Below are positions 18,599 through 25,414 of a stretch of DNA of 64,000 nucleotides, piece by piece. The position numbers and the translations under genes are program-made. Under the pieces are notes generated by a model that saw only the letters and a list, made by a program, of their open reading frames with translations, was not told the origin of the DNA and did no database searches. The number at the start of each line of letters is the position of its first letter. The stretch's first letter is position 1. The stretch is from Solibacter sp039934035 (lineage in GTDB: Bacteria; Acidobacteriota; Terriglobia; Bryobacterales; Bryobacteraceae), in contig JBDTMZ010000125.1 of NCBI GenBank assembly GCA_039934035.1, positions 46,175 through 110,174 on the forward strand, given 5' to 3'.

Positions 18599-20332
18599 CT
18601 AGTTTCCCGGCACGGCCACCGGTTGCGGCGGGCCGAGCACCATTTCATTGATGGCGCCGCCGGCGGGCACCATGGGGTAGACGCACTCAAACGGAGTGAC
18701 CTTCACGTTGAGCAGATACGGACCGGGTTCTTTCACCGCCTCTTCGAGAGCGGCCACGAGTTCCCACGGCTTATCCACGGTACGTCCCTTGAAACCATAC
18801 GCCCCGGCCAGTTTCTCGGCATCGGGGAAGGCATCGAGTTCGACCGCGCTGAGACGGTTGTTATAGAAGAGCGTCTGCCACTGGCGCACCATGCCGAGGT
18901 GGCCGTTGTTCATGCAGATGATCTTGATGGGCAGGCCCTGGCTGGCGATGGTCGCGAGTTCGGGAATCGCCATCTGGAAGCCGCCATCGCCGCAGATCGC
19001 GAACACGAGTTTGTCGGGGCGGGCCATCTGCGCGCCGACGGCGGCGGGGACGCCGAAACCCATGGAACCGAGACCGCCCGAGTTGATCCAGAGGCGCGGT
19101 TCGTTGAAGCGGCAGAGCTGTGCGGCCCACATCTGGTGCTGGCCGACATCGCTGGTGATGATGGCTTCGCCGCCGGAGAGGCGGTCGATTTCGGCCATCA
19201 GGTGCTGCGGCTTGATTTCGCTATCGCTGGTGGGGGTGTCGTAGGGGTGCTCTTCTTTCCACGCGCGCACCTGCTGCCACCATGCGCGGCGCGCGGCGCT
19301 ACGCTTGGCGTTGGGTTCCAGCGGGGTTTCCTGGATGAAACGGTTGAGTTTGGCGAGCACCCGTTTCACGTCGCCGACGATGGGCACCTCGGGGGTGCGG
19401 ATCTTGCCGACTTCGGCCGGGTCGATGTCCACGTGGATCACCTTGGCGTGGGGCGCAAAGGCGGCCAGGCGTCCGGTGACGCGATCGTCAAACCGCACGC
19501 CGAGCGCGATCAGCAGGTCGGACTGGGTGATCGCCATGTTAGCCGCGTAACTTCCGTGCATGCCGGGCATGGAGATGTAATTCGGGTCGTCGCTGCGCAG
19601 TGACCCGAGGCCCATCAGGGTGGTGACTGCCGGCGCGTCGGCGAGTTTGACGAACTCCCTCAATTCGGCGGACGCGCCGGCGGCCACGATGCCGCCTCCG
19701 GCGTACACCAGCGGGCGCTCGGATTCCTGAATCAGTTGCGCGGCGCGGCGGATCTGGCCGGTGTGGCCTTCGGTGAAGACCTTGTAGCCCGGCAGGTGAA
19801 TCGAGGTCACTGGCTGATAGTGTCCCTGCGCCTGGAGGCAATCCTTAGTGATATCGACCAGCACCGGGCCGGGACGTCCGGTGGAGGCGATGTAGAAGGC
19901 CTCGTGAATGATCTGCGCCAGTTCGTCGATTTTCTTGACGAGGTAGTTGTGCTTGGTGCAGGGGCGCGTGATACCGAAGGTATCGGCTTCCTGGAACGCG
20001 TCGCTGCCGATCAGTTTGCTGGTGACCTGTCCGGTGATGGCGACGATCGGAATCGAATCCATCATGGCGTCCACGAGTCCGGTGGTGAGGTTGGTGGCTC
20101 CGGGGCCGGAGGTGGCGCAGCAGACGCCGACTCTGCCGGTGGTGCGCGCATAGCCTTCGGCGGCGAAGGCCGCATTTTCCTCATGCCGCACCAGGATGTG
20201 GCGGACATGGTGATCGTAAAGCACGTCGTAGAAGGGCAGCGTGACGCCGCCGGGATAGCCGAAAATGCAATCGACGCCCTCGCGGGCCAGACATTCGGCC
20301 AGCATCTTCGCGCCGCTCATCAAAGTTGACAT
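18599..20332 (-). CDS. ilvB: Acetolactate synthase large subunit IlvB
   Basis: ThDP- and FAD-dependent catalytic subunit of acetohydroxyacid synthase, first step of valine and leucine synthesis and second of isoleucine. It is 577 residues: the N-terminal ThDP-binding domain has the catalytic Glu in RHEENAAFAAEGYARTTG, a central FAD domain (RFDDRVTGRLAAFAPHAKVIHVDID), and the C-terminal ThDP/Mg motif (ICGDGGFQMAIPELATI, MNNGHLGMVRQWQ). GAGG lies about 10 bases before the ATG at 20332. It is the first structural gene of the operon, behind an attenuator. Confidence 0.96.
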   Translation of the reverse strand: MSTLMSGAKMLAECLAREGVDCIFGYPGGVTLPFYDVLYDHHVRHILVRHEENAAFAAEGYARTTGRVGVCCATSGPGATNLTTGLVDAMMDSIPIVAITGQVTSKLIGSDAFQEADTFGITRPCTKHNYLVKKIDELAQIIHEAFYIASTGRPGPVLVDITKDCLQAQGHYQPVTSIHLPGYKVFTEGHTGQIRRAAQLIQESERPLVYAGGGIVAAGASAELREFVKLADAPAVTTLMGLGSLRSDDPNYISMPGMHGSYAANMAITQSDLLIALGVRFDDRVTGRLAAFAPHAKVIHVDIDPAEVGKIRTPEVPIVGDVKRVLAKLNRFIQETPLEPNAKRSAARRAWWQQVRAWKEEHPYDTPTSDSEIKPQHLMAEIDRLSGGEAIITSDVGQHQMWAAQLCRFNEPRLWINSGGLGSMGFGVPAAVGAQMARPDKLVFAICGDGGFQMAIPELATIASQGLPIKIICMNNGHLGMVRQWQTLFYNNRLSAVELDAFPDAEKLAGAYGFKGRTVDKPWELVAALEEAVKEPGPYLLNVKVTPFECVYPMVPAGGAINEMVLGPPQPVAVPGN

Positions 20333-20363
20333 AAAAGGTTTGCCTCAGAAAAAGTCGTTGGAA

Positions 20364-20413
20364 AGCAAAAAAGGCCATCAGCCGGGTTTAACTTCTCCCC
20401 GCTGATGGCCTTT
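20364..20413 (-). terminator. Intrinsic terminator of the ilv attenuator
   Basis: On the - strand, AAAGGCCATCAGC pairs with GCTGATGGCCTTT (13 bp; + strand arms 20401-20413 and 20370-20382), and the second arm runs into a U-tract (TTTTTT then GCTTT). It lies between the leader peptide stop (20435) and the ilvB start (20332). A small hairpin, GGAAC-TTAG-GTTCC, sits just upstream at 20412-20425 and shares bases with the terminator's first arm, so the two could compete. Confidence 0.85.
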
Positions 20414-20434
20414 AGGAACCTAAGTTCCGGCAGG

Positions 20435-20536
20435 TTAAGCGGGGCCGGGTACGATGACCAGTACGTTAATAATGATTCCTACAGGAATACCGCTGACGGT
20501 GGGAACTACGGTGCGGGTTGGAAGGCTGTTCAGCAT
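20435..20536 (-). CDS. ilvL: ilv leader peptide (33 residues, Ile/Val/Leu-rich)
   Basis: A short frame upstream of ilvB starts with ATG at 20536 and stops at TAA (20435-20437). It encodes 33 residues, of which 15 are Ile, Val or Leu, with the dense run GIIINVLVIV at residues 20-29 just before the stop. It is followed within about 10 bases by the attenuator hairpins. This is the classical layout of an attenuation leader, in which ribosome stalling on branched-chain codons prevents the terminator forming. There is no clear ribosome site upstream. The function is inferred from composition and position. Confidence 0.85.
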   Translation of the reverse strand: MLNSLPTRTVVPTVSGIPVGIIINVLVIVPGPA

Positions 20537-20550
20537 CAGAGTGAAATTCG

Positions 20551-20579
20551 AGTTTAGCTTACAAGTTTGGTAAATGCAA
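20551..20579 (-). promoter_or_regulatory. Candidate sigma-70 promoter of the ilv operon
   Basis: On the - strand, TTGCAT (20579-20574) and TAAACT (20556-20551) are separated by 17 bases and lie 14 bases before the leader-peptide ATG. Both hexamers are close to the housekeeping consensus and the AT-rich surroundings contrast with neighbouring DNA. Start site would be within the few bases before the leader peptide. Confidence 0.6.
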
Positions 20580-20697
20580 GAGGCGGTTGCTATTGAAAAT
20601 TCTAATAGCTGCATTTATGAATCGGGCGCCTTCCCATTTGCTAAGGATGGGCGGAGCTGATCTTCCGGATAGAACGTCCTGGTCTAAACTGAAGAAT

Positions 20698-20940
20698 ATG
20701 GCGACGGTTCAGGCATTCGATCGCATCACAGTGGAACCGGGAAAATGCGGTGGCAAACCGTGTGTCCGCGGAATGCGCATAACGGTGCGGCGCGTCCTGG
20801 AGTTGCTTGCCACCTACCCCGATCGTGACTCGCTGATTGCAGAGTACCCGTATCTGGAACCGGAAGATCTCAGCCAAGTGCTGCGCTTTGCGGCAGCGAG
20901 CGTTGACGATCAGAGTCTTGGTATCGATCGAGTGGCATGA
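20698..20940 (+). CDS. DUF433 antitoxin-like protein (pair 1)
   Basis: 80-residue protein starting MATVQAFDRITVEPGKCGGKPCVRGMRITVRRVLELL. The RIT-x-GGKPC-RG-R pattern and the following YPYLEPEDLSQVLRFAA helix pair identify DUF433, a small winged-helix family found as the first gene of pairs with DUF5615 proteins and regarded as VapB-like antitoxins. The ATG at 20698 is chosen over an upstream in-frame GTG/TTG frame because homology begins here. Its stop overlaps the next gene start by four bases (ATGA). Confidence 0.85.
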   Translation: MATVQAFDRITVEPGKCGGKPCVRGMRITVRRVLELLATYPDRDSLIAEYPYLEPEDLSQVLRFAAASVDDQSLGIDRVA

Positions 20941-21305
20941 TCGCTGTTCTGCTGGATCAGGGACTTTCGCCCGTCGCAGCAGCGCTACTTCGTGACCGTG
21001 CGTTTGACGCCATTCACGTGATGGAAATCGGAATGTCTGGATCCGACGACGCAGACATTCTCGAGATGGCCCGAACCAATCACCGTGTTTGTGTGACTCT
21101 GGATCACGATTTTCACGCCCACCTCGCACTCACTGGACAGGGATATCCCTCCGTCATTCTGTTGCGCATCGAAGGCCTCAAGGCTCACGCTCAGGCGGAC
21201 CTGATCGAGGCAATTTGCCGCCAATGTCAAAACACACTGTCCGAAGGCGCAGTAATTTCGGCCGACGGAGTCACATTGCGTGTCCGGCGGTTGCCCCTGC
21301 GATGA
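20937..21305 (+). CDS. DUF5615 PIN-like toxin (pair 1)
   Basis: 122-residue protein with MIAVLLDQGLSPVAAALLRDRAFDAIHVMEIGM, CVTLDHDFHAHLAL and PSVILLRIEG. Conserved acidic residues at Asp7, the DDADILEMA patch and DHDF match DUF5615, a PIN-like nuclease family that is the partner of DUF433. It is coupled to the antitoxin by ATGA overlap. The likely role is an RNA-cleaving toxin; this is family inference, not visible directly. Confidence 0.82.
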   Translation: MIAVLLDQGLSPVAAALLRDRAFDAIHVMEIGMSGSDDADILEMARTNHRVCVTLDHDFHAHLALTGQGYPSVILLRIEGLKAHAQADLIEAICRQCQNTLSEGAVISADGVTLRVRRLPLR

Positions 21306-21415
21306 ATCCCGGAAGTCGCATCACGAATCGAGCGGCAGTGGGGCGACGACTAGAGGGCTGTCCCGCATCCGAGCACAAAGTGAGGACTCTCGGCGGTGAT
21401 ATAGTGGCGGTGCGT

Positions 21416-22579
21416 ATGACGCGAAGGATCTTTCTGGCGGGCCTGGGGGCGGTGCCGATGATGGCGCGCGAGGCCGCGCCCATCCGATCCGTGGACGTGT
21501 TCCCGGTGAATTACCCGGTCACCGCGTACTTCAAGTTTCTGCCCAAGCCGGAGCGGCCGTCGGTATTCGTGAAGGTGACGTGCGAAGACGGTGCAGTGGG
21601 CTGGGGACAGAGCGTGCCCCTGCCCACGTGGAGCTATGAAACGCCGGAGTCGGCGACCTCGGCGCTGCGCGATTATTTGGGGCCGGCATTGATCGGCAAG
21701 AATCCCACGGACATCGAAGGCGCCCACCGGTTGATGAATAAGGCGATCGCGGCCTCGTTCTCCACCGGCATGCCGATTGCGAAGGCGGGACTCGATCTGG
21801 CGCTGCACGATCTCGCCGGGAAGTACGCGGGCAAGAGCGTGGCGGAGTTATGGGGACGCAAGCCGCTGGCGCGCATTCCCCTGAGTTGGACAGTGAACGT
21901 GAAAGCCGTGGAAGAAGTGGCGCCGCTGATGGCGGATGGCCGGAAGCGGGGCTATCGCAATTTCAACATCAAGGTCGCGCCCGACGTGACATTCGATGTG
22001 GCGCTGGCGAAGGAAGTGCGGCGACTGGCGCCCGATAGCTTCCTGTGGGCGGACGCGAATGGCGGGTACGATACCGATACGGCATTGACGGCGGTGCCGC
22101 AATTGAAGGCGGCGGGCGTGAATGTGTTGGAGCAGCCCGTAGCGCCGAATAATCTCAGCGGTCTCGCGGCGGTGAAGAAGCAGGGCGCGCTCCCTTTGAT
22201 TCTGGACGAAGGCGTCGTGTCGGTGAACGATCTGGTGGAGTTTCATAAATTGAACCTGCTGGACGGCGTGGCGATGAAGCCCGCGCGCACGGCCGGACTG
22301 TTCGACGCGCGGCGTCAAGTGGAGTTTCTGGAAAGCAACAAGCTCATGTTCCTGGGCAGCGGGCTGACGGATCCGGACGTGTCGCTGGCAGCGTCGCTGC
22401 TGCTCTTTGGGGCGTACGGGTTGAAGTATCCGGCGGCGCTGAACGGTCTGCAGTTCTTGACTGGAACGTTCCTGAAGAAGCCGTTTGTAGTGGAAGACGG
22501 AGCGCTCGCGGTGCCTGCGGGACCCGGGCTCGGCGTGGAAGTAGACGAGGAGAAAGTCCGACATGCATCGCGCGGTTAG
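21416..22579 (+). CDS. Enolase-superfamily (mandelate racemase/muconate lactonizing) enzyme, exported
   Basis: 387 residues from the ATG at 21416, beginning MTRRIFLAGLGAVPMMAREA, which looks like a short twin-arginine signal; the frame upstream to 21089 is a shadow of the toxin. The enolase-superfamily barrel is recognisable: FNIKVAPD (KxK-type base region), WADANGGYD (metal Asp), LEQPV (metal Glu), LILDEGV (third ligand), and a C-terminal catalytic segment with LGSGLTDPDVSLAASL. The substrate cannot be assigned. The stop overlaps the start of the next secreted protein by 17 bases, so the two are probably co-translated and co-functional. Confidence 0.85.
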   Translation: MTRRIFLAGLGAVPMMAREAAPIRSVDVFPVNYPVTAYFKFLPKPERPSVFVKVTCEDGAVGWGQSVPLPTWSYETPESATSALRDYLGPALIGKNPTDIEGAHRLMNKAIAASFSTGMPIAKAGLDLALHDLAGKYAGKSVAELWGRKPLARIPLSWTVNVKAVEEVAPLMADGRKRGYRNFNIKVAPDVTFDVALAKEVRRLAPDSFLWADANGGYDTDTALTAVPQLKAAGVNVLEQPVAPNNLSGLAAVKKQGALPLILDEGVVSVNDLVEFHKLNLLDGVAMKPARTAGLFDARRQVEFLESNKLMFLGSGLTDPDVSLAASLLLFGAYGLKYPAALNGLQFLTGTFLKKPFVVEDGALAVPAGPGLGVEVDEEKVRHASRG

Positions 22580-23420
22580 CCTGATATTGCTTGCGCTGCC
22601 AGTGGCCGCACAGGCGCAGTTTACGTGGAAAGATGTGGGCGGAGGTAAGTTGGAACTCCGCGAGAGCAGCAAGGTAGCGCTGGCCTACAACTATGGGCCA
22701 CAGCTGAAGGCGGGCGCACCGGAAGACAAGCGACGCTGCTGCTACATCTTTCCAATCTATACGCCGGGCGGAGTTGCGATGCTCGACGATTTCCCGCAGG
22801 ATCACTGGCATCATCGCGGGCTGTTCTGGTCGTGGCCGGTGGTGGAGACGGACGGCAAAAAGTACGACATCTGGAAGGATTTCACGGCGAAGCACCGCGC
22901 TGTCGGGGTCCCGGTGACCAAGGGCGGCACGCTGACGGCGCATGATGTTTGGGGGGCGGGCGGCAAGGACATCGTGAAGGAAGATGTCAAGCTGACGGTG
23001 CTGCCGGCGCAAGGGAACTCGCGCGAAATGGATGTGGAGTTGACCTGGGAAGCGTTGGGCGCTCCGGTCACGCTCCAGGGGTCGGAAGAAAAAGGCAAGA
23101 GCTACGGCGGCTTGAGCGCGCGCTTCGCGGCTCGCGAGGGCACGATTCTGCGCGCCGATGGCGAAGTCCTCACCAAGGATGAGGATTTGACGCCGCGGAA
23201 ATGGGCGGAGTTGGAAGGCGTGTACGGCGGCAAGAAAGTCGTGCTGCGAATTACGCCAGACCCGAACGATCCGGGCGCGCCGTATCAGTGGTGCTTGCGA
23301 AATTACGGGTTTGTGGGCGCTTCGTTTCCCGGGCGCACGGCGTCGGTCGATCACTACACCCTGGAAAAAGGCAAGCCTCTCACGTTGAAGTTCCGCGTGC
23401 AAGTACGGGATGTGATGTAG
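22563..23420 (+). CDS. DUF6807 (PmoA-like) secreted protein
   Basis: 285 residues with a Sec signal (SLILLALPVAAQAQ) then a beta-rich domain with YIFPIYTPGGVAML, DDFPQDHWHHRGLFWSWPVVETDGK and FVGASFPGRTASVDHYTL. The DHWHHRGLFWSW motif is the hallmark of the DUF6807 family, named methane oxygenase PmoA in databases although its members are not methane monooxygenases. These proteins are common in sugar- and polymer-degrading loci of Acidobacteriota, Planctomycetota and Bacteroidota. Linked by overlap with the preceding enolase-superfamily enzyme. Confidence 0.82.
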   Translation: MHRAVSLILLALPVAAQAQFTWKDVGGGKLELRESSKVALAYNYGPQLKAGAPEDKRRCCYIFPIYTPGGVAMLDDFPQDHWHHRGLFWSWPVVETDGKKYDIWKDFTAKHRAVGVPVTKGGTLTAHDVWGAGGKDIVKEDVKLTVLPAQGNSREMDVELTWEALGAPVTLQGSEEKGKSYGGLSARFAAREGTILRADGEVLTKDEDLTPRKWAELEGVYGGKKVVLRITPDPNDPGAPYQWCLRNYGFVGASFPGRTASVDHYTLEKGKPLTLKFRVQVRDVM

Positions 23421-23467
23421 GGCGACGTTAAAGTTCGGCCGCGGTCTCCTTGAGCTATCATGAAGGC

Positions 23468-23695
23468 GTGCAGCAACTGAGTCGCATCACAATTGACCCG
23501 ACTGTCATGGGCGGCAAACCTTGCATCCGAGGTATGCGTGTGACCGTCGGGATGATTGTTGAGGCGATCGCAGCGGGCCGTGACATTCCCGAACTTCTGT
23601 CCGATTTCCCATACCTCGAAGAGGCTGACCTTCGTGAAGCGTTTGCCTACGCTGCGAGCCTGGCCCAAGGCCGTGAAGTGCGCTTAGCGAGTTGA
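23468..23695 (+). CDS. DUF433 antitoxin-like protein (pair 2)
   Basis: About 75 residues, MQQLSRITIDPTVMGGKPCIRGMRVTVGMIVEAIAAG and FPYLEEADLREAFAYAASLAQG. It is the same family as the protein at 20698 and clearly divergent from it. GTG at 23468 is chosen, with a TTG at 23450 possible. The stop overlaps the toxin's start codon (TGATG), a coupling like that of pair 1, although here the partner is frameshifted. Confidence 0.8.
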   Translation: MQQLSRITIDPTVMGGKPCIRGMRVTVGMIVEAIAAGRDIPELLSDFPYLEEADLREAFAYAASLAQGREVRLAS

Positions 23696-24062
23696 TGCGG
23701 TTCCTGGTGGACATGAACCTGACGCCGCGTTGGGTTCAGTATTCACCGGCGCCGGCCACGAATGTACCCACTGGTCGGAAGTCGGTCCTACAACCGCGCC
23801 GGACACCATAATCTGCTCATATGCCCGTCAGCACGGCTTTATCGTGATTACCAACGACTTGGATTTTCCGCAGATTCTCGCACACACATCGGCCGGCAAG
23901 CCCAGCGTTATCCTGCTGCGTGGTGAGCCTCTGACGCCGGAGGTTCGGGGCGCGACCTTGATGGGCGCGATTGAGGATTGTGCGAGCGAACTCGACGCCG
24001 GCGCTATCCTTACGATCGATTGCGCCGGCAGGCCGAGAGCGAGACTGCTTCCGCTCACGTAA
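23695..24062 (+). pseudogene. DUF5615 toxin with frameshift (pair 2)
   Basis: The true N-terminus begins at ATG 23695 and reads MRFLVDMNLTPRWVQ, the expected DUF5615 start. The conserved continuation FTGAGHECTHWSEVGPTTAPDTIICSYARQHGFIVITNDLDFPQ is in a different frame, entered from about 23739-23742. One missing base (or two extra) in the stretch GTTCAGTATTC joins the two halves and restores a full-length family member of about 122 residues. Without it the first frame ends at a TAA after about 38 residues. This fits an inactivated toxin beside an intact antitoxin; a sequencing error is the other possibility. Confidence 0.8.
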
Positions 24063-24075
24063 CATCCGGCGGGCG

Positions 24076-25335
24076 CTAAGACCAGTGGACGAGTTCCTGC
24101 TTCTCGATTTTCGCTTCGTCGAATTCGATGCCGTAGCCTGGCCCCGTGGGGAGCGCGAAATGCGCCTTGACCGGTGCGGGCGCCACCTTCTCGAAGTGGT
24201 AGTACGACTGCATCTTGATGATCAGGTACTCAACCAGCGGGCATACGGCCGGGCTCTGCGACGCAACCAGATGGAGCGCGGCATGAATGCTGTGTCCATG
24301 CGGAATCACCGGCACGTCATACAGTGAGGCGATGGTGCAGATCTTCTGCAACTCAGTGGTGCCGCCGCACCATTCGGGGTCGCACTGCACGACGTCGAGA
24401 GCGCCGGCTTTCAGGTAGTCGTAGACCTCCCAGCGTCCCTGAATGTGCTCGCCGCTGGCCACGGGAATCGACGTGCCTTTGCGCAGTTGGGTGAAGCTAT
24501 CGATCTTATCGGCCTGCGTCATCTCCTCGATCCACCGTGGGTGATAACGCTCGACGCGTTTGGCCCAGGCGAGCGTGTAGGTGAGATCCCATCCGCTATA
24601 TACATCGAACATCAGTTCGGTGTCCTCCCCCACCGCTTCGCGCAAAATGCGAACGGTGTCCACGTTCTTTTGCATGCCGGCGGGTCCGTCGCCGGGGCCA
24701 TAGGCGAGAAACCACTTCTGGTAGCGGTAGCCTTCCTGTTTCAGTTGAGCGGCGCGCTTCTGCGCTTTGTCCGGCTCCAGGGAGTAGTTGAGACAACTGG
24801 CGTAAGCTTCGACGGACTCGCGCGTAGGTCCGCCGAGGAGGCGGTAAACCGGCACTTTGAAGTAGCGGCCGCGAAGGTCCCATAGCGCGTGGTCGATGGC
24901 GGAGATGGCCATCAGGTAGTGGCCGCGGCGAGCGTGCCGGTTGGACCGATAGAGTTGGTCCCAGAGCTTCTCCTGCGCAAGCGCGTCCTTCTTGAGGAGG
25001 AAGGGGCGCAGTTGGTCGTCGATGACGATGGCGATTTCCTTGTCGATCGGACCGTAAAGGCCGTCGGGCCCGCCATCGGTTTTGATCTTGAGGTAGTAGG
25101 CAGTGGTGGGAGCCTTGCGCGTGGTGGACTGCGCAGCGTCGGCGTAGGGCTTGGGGCGAAGCTCGTCGTAGATGTGAAGCTGATTGATCTGGAACTGTTG
25201 GTTGAGGCCCGTGGTGGCGTCGCGATGTCCGTCCAGTCTCCAGATTTCGACGGCCGTGATCTCCAGCGGCTTGGTCTGGCCGAAAGCGGCAAAGGCGGGC
25301 AGGGCTGCGAGAAATCGGCGTCTTGGAATGTGCAT
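24076..25335 (-). CDS. Enolase-superfamily dehydratase, rhamnonate-dehydratase-like, exported
   Basis: 419 residues from ATG 25335, beginning MHIPRRRFLAALPAFAAFGQTK, a twin-arginine-like signal. GAGG stands 6 bases upstream; the frame also offers an ATG at 25353. Enolase-superfamily features are YQKWFLAYGPGDG, LMFDVYSGWD (metal Asp), RWIEEMTQAD, IPVASGEHI and VIPHGHSIHAALH (the PHGHS motif seen in L-rhamnonate dehydratases). A sugar-acid dehydratase role is likely; the exact substrate is not determinable. The gene converges with the frameshifted toxin (14 bases between). Confidence 0.85.
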   Translation of the reverse strand: MHIPRRRFLAALPAFAAFGQTKPLEITAVEIWRLDGHRDATTGLNQQFQINQLHIYDELRPKPYADAAQSTTRKAPTTAYYLKIKTDGGPDGLYGPIDKEIAIVIDDQLRPFLLKKDALAQEKLWDQLYRSNRHARRGHYLMAISAIDHALWDLRGRYFKVPVYRLLGGPTRESVEAYASCLNYSLEPDKAQKRAAQLKQEGYRYQKWFLAYGPGDGPAGMQKNVDTVRILREAVGEDTELMFDVYSGWDLTYTLAWAKRVERYHPRWIEEMTQADKIDSFTQLRKGTSIPVASGEHIQGRWEVYDYLKAGALDVVQCDPEWCGGTTELQKICTIASLYDVPVIPHGHSIHAALHLVASQSPAVCPLVEYLIIKMQSYYHFEKVAPAPVKAHFALPTGPGYGIEFDEAKIEKQELVHWS

Positions 25336-25414
25336 ACGTGGCCTCGTGGACATTCTATCGGGATTGGGCGGCGAGAATACGGGATGGTCGGCGGCCCAAA
25401 AGGAGCGCCTCTTC

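Noticed and set aside
23695..24062. Programmed frameshifting in the DUF5615 toxin
   Set aside because: There is no slippery heptamer, internal ribosome-like site or downstream pseudoknot at the shift point. Simple loss of a base explains it.
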